A DNA stretch of 64,000 bases from Sphingobacterium sp. (GTDB taxonomy: Bacteria; Bacteroidota; Bacteroidia; Sphingobacteriales; Sphingobacteriaceae), in the NCBI GenBank assembly GCA_031277685.1, contig JAITLV010000121.1:85747-149746 (forward strand), written 5' to 3'. Numbering within the stretch: position 1 is the stretch's first letter; each line of letters starts with the position of its first letter. Below, in pieces: positions 9,801-18,300 of the stretch. The notes under the pieces were generated by a model. That model was not told where the DNA came from. It did not search any database and saw nothing but the letters and a program-made list of their open reading frames with translations. A program made the position numbers and the translations under genes.

Positions 9801-10010
9801 TCGGCCTTTGACGTCCCGTACTTGCCCAATGATCAGTTGTTGAAAATTTACTGCGCCTCCAGCCGAACGAAAAACATGCTGAATAGGGATCTTTTCCTGG
9901 TGTGGAAAAGATGGAACAGCGGCGAATGCAGCCATTGAAATAAACGGCAATCCGACCAGAAGACAGTTCCTGTTTATCACATCCCGGATTTTAATCTGTT
10001 TTAGTATCAT
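6894..10010 (-). CDS. SusC/RagA-family TonB-dependent outer-membrane transporter
   Basis: A 1038-residue TonB-dependent receptor: a signal-like N-terminus, a CarboxypepD_reg-like domain (about 60-130, IGQVRDVKGRPLAGVEIRN), the SusC family segment ALDEVVVVGYGKQKKENLTG, a plug domain (about 150-250, with VESVSVLKDASSAAIYGSRAANGVI in two parts) and a 22-stranded beta-barrel ending VVGLNVTF. It imports glycan fragments across the outer membrane, energised by TonB-ExbBD. It is first in the minus-strand unit SusC-SusD-lyase and is preceded by a promoter covered by two operator sites at 10131-10163. Confidence 0.93.
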   Translation of the reverse strand: MILKQIKIRDVINRNCLLVGLPFISMAAFAAVPSFPHQEKIPIQHVFRSAGGAVNFQQLIIGQVRDVKGRPLAGVEIRNLKNSAVAVTDQEGRFKLSGSASDQLQFRLIGFSTKVVLAQDAQALVLEVNESALDEVVVVGYGKQKKENLTGSVSSVKFDESTVSRPNMNLASALVGKASGLSIAQTSGSPGAEGFDLLIRGKGTMNDASPLVVIDGVPGALNDVNPNDVESVSVLKDASSAAIYGSRAANGVILVTTKRGKGEDFTVTYNGYFGRQQAAKNIDFISDMATHMELVNESEGREKYSAELIDTWRKESAAGNPLYPNTDWYKEMLNTSALTEHTLSVRGGGKKGNFAMSLGFLDNKGIVDNSGYKKYDFRINADTKIKNILTLGGNVFGTWSNREPLDVNSFFSAIRNTTPGVIPQFEDGRYGGEMFPGLPQGANPRAYVDNIRGDYERQKLGLKFFSIVNFMENLEWESSFGFNYNNNRNWEYVRPYSLWNLQTGLEYQKKPSVSSLFNGSIRNYTTVLNTLLRYRETIATHHHLAVLVGFDQQYNRMDKFDAKKNDILGDDAIYILDAGANLEAINGSGTDDALQSYFGRLNYDFKGKYLFEANARYDGSSRFAKQNRWGFFPSFSAGWRVTEEEFAQPLKAVFDEVKIRGSWGRLGNNRIGDYTYQVVYGSYLYPFGGQLKQGVAPKEIANSKIKWETTTISNIGLDLALLNNRLTFSAEYFDRNTSDILTKIPIPMVMGNFSPPWQNIAEMRNRGVDLQVGYFGKIGTDWSYGLNGNISFLNNKVLKFNGNRSINESYITMEGKPFNSFYMLEFDRIIQDQSEVDQLKADGYTFGTYVGGEPKPGDMLYKDVNGDKVFNEEDRVVKNYSGLPKVTYGLNLSAGYKGFDLNVVAHGVSGVKQYWGNDGFNTFNINEGFLQNAEILNRWTPENHSTEYPRLRTSGSALNTVYSDYWLQNTSFLRIKSIQFGYALPKEASAKFKVDRLRVFANLENYFTFTKFKGYNPENASVSYPLMKQWVVGLNVTF

Positions 10011-10130
10011 GAATACTCAGGTTAAAGTGGTTAAATAAATGATTTATAAGCTCTTTAGTTTATTGGCATTTTTAAGGATGGTCTTTATTGTCGAAAATTC
10101 ACAACGATACCAACCCTCTACTTTATCATA

Positions 10131-10168
10131 GTGAATACAATAATATATATTTTTTGTATACAATTCAA
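10131..10168 (-). promoter_or_regulatory. Leftward susC promoter overlapped by an operator pair
   Basis: On the minus strand, TTG at 10168-10166, a 20-nt spacer and TATTATTG at 10145-10138 resemble the Bacteroidota -33/-7 promoter with one mismatch in the -7 box. The perfect palindrome TTGTATACAA (10154-10163) fills the spacer, and GTGAATACAA (10131-10140, 8 of 10 matches) covers the -7 box. This is the arrangement expected for repression. Confidence 0.55.
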
Positions 10169-10290
10169 TATTTTTTTTACTTTTTTACAAATACTTCTTA
10201 CTTACAATCATAAATTAACTCGGTTAAATCATAATTAAAATAAACAACATCGACAACTAAATCGTATTTAGCAAGAGGTATCTAATAATT

Positions 10291-10344
10291 TTGTATACAA
10301 ATTACATTATTTTTTGTATATTTATTTTTAATAATCTAATTTTG
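10291..10344 (+). promoter_or_regulatory. Rightward operon promoter overlapped by an operator pair
   Basis: A run of T ending in TTG at 10316, a 20-nt spacer and TAATTTTG at 10337-10344 match the Bacteroidota consensus (TTG, 19-21 nt, TAnnTTTG) exactly. The perfect TTGTATACAA at 10291-10300 lies just upstream and the weaker TTGTATATTT (10314-10323) sits on the -33 element. Transcription should start near 10350, about 35 nt before the ATG at 10386. Confidence 0.65.
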
Positions 10345-10385
10345 ACATAACCAGATAAATCAAAAGAATAACCATTGAACCAACA

Positions 10386-11909
10386 ATGAAAAAAAGAAAT
10401 AACAATGTTTGGCTATGGGTATTGGTGCCCCTCCTCTACGCTTGTTCTACCCAAGACGAAAAGGAAACAACAATAATCAATAGCGTCCAATTGGAACACA
10501 GCATACTTTCAGTCTCAAAAGAAGCGGCCGGCCTACAGGTTCCCTGGGACTTACAATACGACCATATAAATCACGCAATCTTATTTTCAGAAATTGGAGG
10601 CAGCATCCGTAGACTGGATATCCGAACCAAAAATGTCATCTTGGTGGATAGTTTAAAGGACGTCTATCATCAACGTACATTGGGTTTGTTAGGTATGTCA
10701 TTGTACCAACCTGAACACGAACAGGCTTACCTCTATCTTTCATATACCAGTAAAAGCGATAGCCTTATTTTTTCCAATCTGTATCGCTATGATTATAGCC
10801 TGGAAGGCAATTTATCCAACCCAAAACTCCTGCTTCAAATACCGGGGAATACTGGGCATAACGGTTCACGGGTTATTGTATCAACAGACAAAAAAGTATA
10901 CTGGGCAACAGGAGATGCCGCAAGTGATACCTTTGCCCAGGACAGCAGTTCATTAAACGGAAAGATCCTGCGATTAAACTTAGATGGTACAATTCCAGCA
11001 GACAATCCCATCACAAACAGTTATGTTTATGCCTGGGGCTTCCGGAATATGCAAGGGCTGACGCATAACGCCAATGGTACTATCTATACCTCCGAGCATG
11101 GAGATGCCATAGAAGATGAAATCAACCTGATCCAACCGCTTAAAAATTATGGCTGGCCCCAAATTGAGGGCATGATTGATACCGAAAAAGAAAAAGCAAT
11201 TGCTAAACTATCCGCTCGACAAGAACCCATTAAATCCTGGACCCCTGTTGTGGCGCCATCAGGAATGGCTTACTATGGCAACCATAATATCCCCGAGTGG
11301 AAAAACAGCCTGATTTTAGCCACTTTAAAAAACCAGTCCCTACGTATCCTGAAATTATCAGCCGATGGCAAAAAAATAACAGATGAAAACGTTCTATTCA
11401 AAGACCAGTTCGGCCGCCTACGATCCGTATTGGTTGTCCCCAATGGCGATATCTATTTCTGTTCGAGCAATAGGGACTGGAATCCGCAAAAAGGATTTCC
11501 AAAACCGGATGATGATGTCATTTACCGGCTTCGCCTCTCGACTAAAGCGACTGCCCCTATCATTAAACCGGAAGCTTCAATCAGTGTAGTTCCCACCGTA
11601 AAAAACGGCCAGACATTGTATGATGCCTATTGTGCATCTTGCCATAAATCCGACGGTAAGGGACTGAAGAATACCTTCCCATCATTGGCGCAATCGGAAT
11701 CAGTCAATGGTGAGCACAAAACGCTATTGAAACTGCTTTTAAATGGTCTCAGCGGTCAGGAAATTAAAGGCATCAAATATGAAGGTGCCATGCCGGCTTT
11801 CTCTTTTCTTAAAGATGAGGAAGTCATTGAAATTGCGAATTACATCAGAACACATTTTGGAAATAATGCTTCTACAATTAACCAACAAAACTTAACCTCC
11901 TTACGCTAA
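10386..11909 (+). CDS. Periplasmic glucose/sorbosone dehydrogenase-like lipoprotein fused to cytochrome c
   Basis: A 507-residue protein with lipobox LVPLLYAC (Cys20). Residues about 35-385 form a PQQ-type GSDH beta-propeller: the NTGHNGSR segment supplies His158, matching the catalytic base of soluble PQQ glucose dehydrogenase, and YAWGFRNMQGLT, SEHGD and NYGWPQ are also family motifs. Residues about 405-500 are a c-type cytochrome with CASCH (Cys416, Cys419, His420) and a likely distal Met469 in YEGAMPAFS. The enzyme should oxidise a sugar or sugar aldehyde to a lactone and pass electrons through its own haem to the respiratory chain. It is the first gene of the rightward operon; the next gene starts 4 bp downstream. 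Substrate unknown. Confidence 0.87.
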   Translation: MKKRNNNVWLWVLVPLLYACSTQDEKETTIINSVQLEHSILSVSKEAAGLQVPWDLQYDHINHAILFSEIGGSIRRLDIRTKNVILVDSLKDVYHQRTLGLLGMSLYQPEHEQAYLYLSYTSKSDSLIFSNLYRYDYSLEGNLSNPKLLLQIPGNTGHNGSRVIVSTDKKVYWATGDAASDTFAQDSSSLNGKILRLNLDGTIPADNPITNSYVYAWGFRNMQGLTHNANGTIYTSEHGDAIEDEINLIQPLKNYGWPQIEGMIDTEKEKAIAKLSARQEPIKSWTPVVAPSGMAYYGNHNIPEWKNSLILATLKNQSLRILKLSADGKKITDENVLFKDQFGRLRSVLVVPNGDIYFCSSNRDWNPQKGFPKPDDDVIYRLRLSTKATAPIIKPEASISVVPTVKNGQTLYDAYCASCHKSDGKGLKNTFPSLAQSESVNGEHKTLLKLLLNGLSGQEIKGIKYEGAMPAFSFLKDEEVIEIANYIRTHFGNNASTINQQNLTSLR

Positions 11910-11913
11910 ATTT

Positions 11914-13146
11914 ATGGAACAACAACAAGCTCCTAAACCTTCTCTACTTAAGAACTGGTTATCTATTCTGGGGCCAGGTATCATTACTGCCGCTTTAGTT
12001 TTCGGCCCAAGTAAAATGACTATTACCTCAAAAATGGGAGCAGATTATGGCTTTTCACTACTTTGGGTCGTCGTTGTTGCCATCTGTTTTATGACAGTCT
12101 TCACGAATATGGCAGCAAGAATTGGAATTGCCCGTGATGAATCACTGCTCACCTTAATCCGCAATAAATTTGGAAAGACAACAGCAATTATCATTGGCAT
12201 CGGTATTTTTGTTGTGGCCACTTGCTTCCAATCGGGTAATGCAACAGGTGTATCTATTTCAATCTCAGAAGCAACAGGAACAAATCCACAGATTTGGATC
12301 ATTGTATTCAATGTAATCGGGATCCTGTTACTCTTTTTCAAATCCTTTTATGCGCTATTGGAAAAATTAATGCTCGCACTGATTATCCTCATGCTATTCG
12401 CATTTCTTTCGACTGCAATCATGATAAAAACACCAATAGCCGACTTTTTCAAAGGTTTTATACCCAGCATCCCACTGGGCTCTGTTGGACTCATCATTGC
12501 ATTTACGGCATCTTGTTTTTCAATTGTTGGAGCTTTCTACCAGAGCTATCTCGTACAATCCAGGCGTAAATTATCAACCAGTCAGCAGACGATAGAGAAG
12601 CAGCTGATGGGTAGTCGCATTGGCATTATCATTCTAGGTATTATGAGTGCCGCAGTCATGGTCTGCGCAGCGAATACCTTACATCCACAAGGTATCAAGC
12701 TTAGCTCAGCAGCTGAAATGGGCCGTGCATTGGAACCGCTTTTAGGAACGTACGCTTCCCATCTCTTTTTTATCGGCTTGTTTGGGGCGTCTTTTTCTTC
12801 CTTAATTGGAAATGCTGTTCTCGGCGGCTCATTACTGGGCGACACATTTGGTTATGGCAACAACTTAAACCATCCAAAAGTAAAATTATTTATTTCCCTG
12901 GTTATGATTTTTGGCTCCGTCATCGCGCTGATTTTTGGAAATTTGCCTTTGGAGCTCATTGTCTTTGCCCAAAGTATCACCATTTTCCTCGTACCTTTTA
13001 TTGGTATTATTCTATTCCTTGTTGCCAACGATAAGGAGATTATGGGACATCTCCACAACAAACCACTGACAAAGTTATGGGCTATATTAGGCCTTATACT
13101 ACTCGTACTACTCGCCATCAGCAACTTCTATAATTTAATCAAATAA
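11914..13146 (+). CDS. Nramp-fold membrane transporter lacking canonical metal-binding motifs
   Basis: A 410-residue, roughly 11-helix protein that aligns with the Nramp family at LGPGIITAALVFGPSKMTITSKMGADYGFSLLWVV (about residues 19-53, read in two parts). The TM1 metal motif DPGN is replaced by GPSK (31-34). In TM6 the MPH(N) motif is absent, the segment reading IVGAFYQSYLVQS (204-216). With both metal-coordinating stretches lost it is unlikely to be a manganese/iron importer. Its place between a sugar dehydrogenase and catabolic enzymes suggests it moves an organic intermediate; that is inference. The start lies 4 bp after the previous stop and the next gene begins 6 bp later, so the three genes are co-transcribed. 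Confidence 0.8.
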   Translation: MEQQQAPKPSLLKNWLSILGPGIITAALVFGPSKMTITSKMGADYGFSLLWVVVVAICFMTVFTNMAARIGIARDESLLTLIRNKFGKTTAIIIGIGIFVVATCFQSGNATGVSISISEATGTNPQIWIIVFNVIGILLLFFKSFYALLEKLMLALIILMLFAFLSTAIMIKTPIADFFKGFIPSIPLGSVGLIIAFTASCFSIVGAFYQSYLVQSRRKLSTSQQTIEKQLMGSRIGIIILGIMSAAVMVCAANTLHPQGIKLSSAAEMGRALEPLLGTYASHLFFIGLFGASFSSLIGNAVLGGSLLGDTFGYGNNLNHPKVKLFISLVMIFGSVIALIFGNLPLELIVFAQSITIFLVPFIGIILFLVANDKEIMGHLHNKPLTKLWAILGLILLVLLAISNFYNLIK

Positions 13147-13152
13147 CATAAC

Positions 13153-14175
13153 ATGGATAACACAAATTTAGCATCACTAGAACATCAGCTGCTTGCACCT
13201 TCAACAGCGCTCATTGAAGACATAAAAAAAATACAGGGTGATATCATATTTTTAGGAATCGGAGGTAAAATGGGACCTAGTATGGCCAAACTGGCGATAC
13301 GGGCAATTCAGGCAGCTGGCATTGATAAAAAGATCATTGGTGTATCCCGCTTTTCCACAAATGAACTGCAGCAAGAATTAGAAGACCTGGGGATAAGAAC
13401 AATTGCCTGTGACTTATTAGATCCCGAACAACTGAAAGAGCTGCCACAGGTTCCGAATGTAATCTACCTAGCCGGTCATAAATTTGGCACAACAGGAAAC
13501 GAAGACTTCACCTGGGCAATGAACACTTATCTTCCTGGCATGATCGCTTCACATTTCAAAAAGTCTAATATTGTCGCTTTTTCATCGGGCAATGTACTTC
13601 CTTTTGTCCCCATCAGCCAAGCGGGTGTATCTGAAGAAACAACACCAGAACCAGTCGGTGAATATGCACAATCTTGTTTGGGCCGGGAACGTATGTTCGA
13701 ATACTTCGCCAAGAAAAACAATACGCCCACCTTAATCTACCGACTCAACTACGCTGTGGACTTTAGATATGGTGTCTTGGTCGAAATTGCAAAAGCTGTA
13801 AAAGCACAACTCCCTATAGATCTGACAACCGAAAATGTCAATGTTATCTGGCAAGGTGATGCCAATGAAATCGCTTTAAGATCTTTACTACATTGTCAGA
13901 CACCGGCTAAAATACTAAATGTTACTGGTCCTGAAATACTGTCCATCCGTTGGATTGCCGAGCGTTTTGCCGAGCATTTTCAAACAAGCCCAATCTATAT
14001 TAACGCCCCTGCAGGAACTGCTTTGCTCAATAATGCCTCTGAATGCCACCGCCTCTTTGGCTATCCAAGGACGACCATCCGGGAAGCTATCGACATCACT
14101 GCACACTGGCTGATGAGTGGTGGCGAACTCTGGAACAAAGACACGCATTTTCAAGAAAGAAAAGGAAAGTTTTAA
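13153..14175 (+). CDS. NAD-dependent epimerase/dehydratase-like Rossmann protein with an altered active site
   Basis: A 340-residue extended-SDR-type protein. The N-terminal Rossmann motif is FLGIGGKMG (GxxGxxG, Gly35-Gly41), followed by VSRFST at the end of beta-2, CDLLDPEQL and YLAGHKFG. Ser144-Ser145 occupy the catalytic serine position, but the usual YxxxK reads Tyr171-Ala-Gln-Ser-Cys175, so the lysine is replaced. The C-terminal half resembles substrate-binding domains of sugar epimerases (LNVTGPEILSIRWIAERFAEHF). It may be a reductase or epimerase with a displaced base, or non-catalytic. It is translationally close to the upstream transporter (6 bp) and precedes the aldolase gene. Confidence 0.75.
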   Translation: MDNTNLASLEHQLLAPSTALIEDIKKIQGDIIFLGIGGKMGPSMAKLAIRAIQAAGIDKKIIGVSRFSTNELQQELEDLGIRTIACDLLDPEQLKELPQVPNVIYLAGHKFGTTGNEDFTWAMNTYLPGMIASHFKKSNIVAFSSGNVLPFVPISQAGVSEETTPEPVGEYAQSCLGRERMFEYFAKKNNTPTLIYRLNYAVDFRYGVLVEIAKAVKAQLPIDLTTENVNVIWQGDANEIALRSLLHCQTPAKILNVTGPEILSIRWIAERFAEHFQTSPIYINAPAGTALLNNASECHRLFGYPRTTIREAIDITAHWLMSGGELWNKDTHFQERKGKF

Positions 14176-14277
14176 GGAGGCACTTGTTTCTAGACAAAAA
14201 GGACCTGAAACCAAAAATAAATCAGCTGCAGTATCCTCCAGTTTGCTACAGAGATAGACAGCGTACAATAAATAATT

Positions 14278-15342
14278 ATGTTCATGAAAAAATTAGATGC
14301 CAATTTAAAAAAACACCTTTGGGCAGGCACTGTTATTCCCGCTCATCCGCTCGCACTCCATCCGGACCGTAGTATTGATGAGGAGCATCAACGTCTTTTG
14401 ACGCAATATTATATCGCCAGTGGAGCCGGAGGGATTGCTGTTGCCGTACATTCCACGCAATTTGAAATCCGCGAGCCTGAAATTAATCTTTTCGAGCCTG
14501 TACTCAAATGGGCCAGCGAAGAAGTTGACAAAGCGAAACTCCATCGCCCCTTCCTCAAGATTGCAGGGATTTGTGGTCCAACTGAACAGGCGGTTCAGGA
14601 AGCGAATATTGCGCTTAAATATGGGTATGACATTGGTTTATTGAGCATGGGTGGGCTGGCGGGCTGGACAGAAAAAGCGATACTGGATCGTGTCCGCGCA
14701 ATTGCAGCTATTATGCCTGTATTTGGATTCTATCTCCAACCCTCAGTTGGTGGCCGTATCTTTTCTTATTCATTCTGGCAAGAGTTTGTTGAGATAGACA
14801 ATGTCGTCGCCATAAAATGCGCGTCTTTCAATCGTTACCAAACCCTGGATGTCATGCGTGCACTTGCAAATTCAAGCCGTCATGATCAGATTGCCATGTA
14901 TACAGGTAACGATGACAATATCGTCAATGACCTGATGACGACTTATGAGTTTCCCGTAAATGGGAACATCGTTAAGTTAGATTTTAAAGGTGGCTTGCTG
15001 GGACACTGGGCGGTCTGGACCCAGAAAGCCGTCATGCTTCTAGAAGAGATCAAGCGTTACAAACAGCACCCAGATAACTCGACAGCTAAGTTTTTACTAA
15101 GTAAGGCAATCGCAGTAACAGACAGTAATGCAGCATTTTTTGATCCGGCACATGCATTCCATGGCTGTATCCCAGGTCTCCATGAAGTACTTGTTCGTCA
15201 AGGTTTAATGAAGGGTGCTTGGTGTCTCAATCCCAATGAACAACTATCTCCCGGACAAAAAGAAGAGATTGAGCGTATCTACAACGATTACCCAGACCTA
15301 AATGATGATGCATTCGTACAAAATTTCTTGCGTTCAAAATAA
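14278..15342 (+). CDS. Dihydrodipicolinate synthase/N-acetylneuraminate lyase-family aldolase
   Basis: A 354-residue (alpha/beta)8 protein, longer than the usual 290-300. The Schiff-base lysine is Lys180 in NVVAIKCASFNRY, and the family tyrosine is Tyr152 in FGFYLQPSVGGR. The usual G(T/S)TGE substrate carboxylate loop is replaced by a GGIAVAVHSTQF segment (51-62), so the ligand is probably not a simple pyruvate-plus-semialdehyde pair. Family members make or cleave 2-oxo-acid carbon-carbon bonds or dehydrate sugar acids. The gene lies 102 bp after the epimerase gene and 30 bp before the second SusC. Start is ATG 14278 or ATG 14284; the difference is two residues. Confidence 0.82.
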   Translation: MFMKKLDANLKKHLWAGTVIPAHPLALHPDRSIDEEHQRLLTQYYIASGAGGIAVAVHSTQFEIREPEINLFEPVLKWASEEVDKAKLHRPFLKIAGICGPTEQAVQEANIALKYGYDIGLLSMGGLAGWTEKAILDRVRAIAAIMPVFGFYLQPSVGGRIFSYSFWQEFVEIDNVVAIKCASFNRYQTLDVMRALANSSRHDQIAMYTGNDDNIVNDLMTTYEFPVNGNIVKLDFKGGLLGHWAVWTQKAVMLLEEIKRYKQHPDNSTAKFLLSKAIAVTDSNAAFFDPAHAFHGCIPGLHEVLVRQGLMKGAWCLNPNEQLSPGQKEEIERIYNDYPDLNDDAFVQNFLRSK

Positions 15343-15372
15343 CCGATTGCCGACCTACTTATAAACTAAATT

Positions 15373-18300
15373 ATGGCAAAATTAACCAATATCTCCTGTG
15401 TCTTGTTCCTAGCAGCATGTGGAGTTAGCCCTTTATTTTCATTTGCCCAACAAGCAATTACTTACACTGGTTTGGTCAAGGACCAACAGCTTAATGTTGG
15501 GTTAGCCGGAGCAACGATAAGGACATCCACCGGAAAGTCGATATCGACAGATGATCAGGGAAAATTTCAACTTCAGGCCTTCCCTGGTGAATCATTAACC
15601 ATTACCTCTGTAGGGTATGAAAGCGATCATATCACCCTTACAAAAGCTGCATCGATTGTTATTTCGCTAGTCAAATCAGCGACGCAGCTCGAAGAAACAG
15701 TTGTCATTGGCTATGGTTCAATCAAAAAAAGCTCTGTAACAGCCTCGGTATCAAAAATCGAAAATAAAAATTTGGACCAGGTACCGAGCGCAAGACCTGA
15801 AACAGCCCTTCAGGGGAAATTACCTGGATTAAATATTTCGCAGACCAGAAGTACACCCGGAGCGGCTCCGGTGATACGCATCCGTGGGATAGGATCTATT
15901 TCTGCAGGGAATGACCCACTTTTAGTGGTGGATGGCTTCCCTGGTGCGAGTTGGTCTAACATCAATACCAATGACATTGAGTCCATTGAAGTTTTAAAAG
16001 ATGCTTCCGCAGCATCCATATATGGCTCACGAGCCTCTGGAGGTGTTATCATCATTACTACACGGGCCGGGAAAGTGGGCAAACCTATTGTACGCGCAAA
16101 TGTCCTGGCAGGCTTTTCCCAACCAATATTGCATGATGATTTTATGAGCTCCAAGGAATATTATGACGCCATCATCAAATACCAAAACCGGGAGTATTTT
16201 TATGTAGGCGGTGATAGCAGTCTGCCACTATGGGGAGATTCACGGCGCCCTGCAGGCTATCAGGTGAATCCAGCGATACTAAACGGTAATGATGTCAACT
16301 GGCAAAATGCCGTAACAAAAAATGCACCATTTCAAAGTTATGACCTCTCCGTTACAGGCGGGACTGACCAGACAAAATACTATATCTCTGCTGTCTATAA
16401 GGATCAACAAGGTACCTTGCTCAATACGTTTTTTAAGAGTTATGGCATGCGGGCTTCTGTAGATACGAAGGTCAATGACAGACTTCAGATTGGCGCAATG
16501 CTCAACCCTACTTATCAATCGGCACGGACATCTCCTTTGACGATGGACTCTTACAACAAATACCCACCTTTTGTCGCCGTTCAGAATCCAGATGGCAGTT
16601 ATCCCAAAGCACGCGATTACTGGGGCTTCAATGTATCCTCACAGGCCAACCCAATGGGAATCCTGATGGGAACCAATAATCAGGGACAGACCTTAAGCGC
16701 TTTAGGGAATATGTATGCCTCGTACAAAATTCTCGATGGACTGACGTTGAAGACGACATTGAACGCCAACATGTTTTACAACAACAGTGACAAATTTCAG
16801 GCATCTTGGGCATCCAACACAGGTCTTTCCTCCGGAAGTGCCACAGATTCACGCATAATTACACTATTGAATGAAAATACACTGAACTACAACAGAACTT
16901 TTGCACAAGATCATGATGTCTCTTTGATGGCCGGTGCTTCTTTTCAAAAAGCGACAAGCCGAAATATTAATCTTCTGGCAGTCAATGGAACATTCAATAA
17001 CAACATTATAGAAACATTGAACAATGCTACGGTTAATCCCAACGGAAGCAATACCTTAAAATCATTATGGGGGATGATTTCTTATTTTGGACGAGCAAAT
17101 TATGCTTACAAAGAGAAATACCTACTCTCCGCCTCCATCCGTACTGACGGTTCATCACGGTTCGGCCCGGATAATAAATGGGGTGTATTTCCTTCTGCTT
17201 CCGCCGCATGGCGCGTTAGCAAGGAAAGTTTTATGCTCGATCAAGATCTTATTTCAGACTTTAAACTACGTGCGAGTTTTGGAAATTCAGGTAACATGAA
17301 CATCGGTGATTTTGCCTATTTGGGACTTGTAACCGGTGGCTTATATACAGTCAATGATCAAACGCAAAATTGGCTTGCCCAAAGCAGTTTTGGCAATAAT
17401 AAACTAAGCTGGGAAAAAAACAATGAATTTGATTTGGGCATTGACCTTGCCTTTTGGCAAAACCGCCTTTCGCTAACTGCGGATTACTACCGCAAGCGCA
17501 CGAAAAACCTACTCTATCAAGTTTCTATCCCCGGTACTACTGGATTTACAAGCTCGCTGTCAAATATTGGCGAAATCGAAAACAAGGGCTTTGAATTTGA
17601 TGTAAACAGCAAAAATCTGATCGGAAAATTGAAATGGAATACAAATTTCAATCTCTCATTCAACCGGAATAAAGTCGTTGATCTGGGTGGTGTCAATGAA
17701 AGGATGACCTCGATTTCGTATGGTATGAACTGGCTATTACGTGTTGGCGAACCCATGTTTTCTTACTACGGCTATAAGCACATTGGGGTTTTCCAGCAGG
17801 AGGAGCAACTGAACAGTTTACCTAAACTCGCCGGAGAAAAGCTTGGTAATCCCATTTATGAAGACATCAATGGTGATGGAAAAATAGATGCCGATGACCG
17901 CACAATTCTAGGAAACTTTATGCCAAAAAGTTATTGGGGAATGACCAACACATTTTCCTATCAAAACTTCGACCTTTCTTTTACCTTACAAGCCGTATTG
18001 GGATCCAAAATGTACAATTTTGAAAATCAATTCTACCAAGGTTCTGTTTTGGGCAATATGAGAAAATCCCTTGTCGCAGGTTCCTGGTGGTCGAAGGATG
18101 ATCCCGGGGATGGCTATATTCCGGCTTTATCTCTGAGTCAATTGAGTTTTAACGCAAATTCTGATTTCTACATCGAAGATGCCTCTTTCCTGGCATTACG
18201 CAACATCAATTTTGGCTATAGCTTTCCAACAAACTTATCATCAAAAATGGGCATAAAAAGCCTGCGCGTATTTACCTCGGTCAACAACGCTTTCCTAATA

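Larger units (their letters stand above)
10011..10385. promoter_or_regulatory. Divergent regulatory hub with two operator pairs (375 bp without a gene)
   Basis: This gene-free stretch separates the leftward susC from the rightward dehydrogenase. It contains two perfect TTGTATACAA sites (10154-10163 and 10291-10300) and a partner for each (GTGAATACAA 10131-10140; TTGTATATTT 10314-10323), each pair 23 bp centre to centre. The separate promoter entries give details. The middle (about 10165-10290) is AT-rich and holds nothing I can name. Confidence 0.7.

Noticed and set aside
11914..13146. Manganese/iron importer (mntH)
   Set aside because: The family fold is present, but DPGN and MPH are absent, so the usual function and symbol are not supported.
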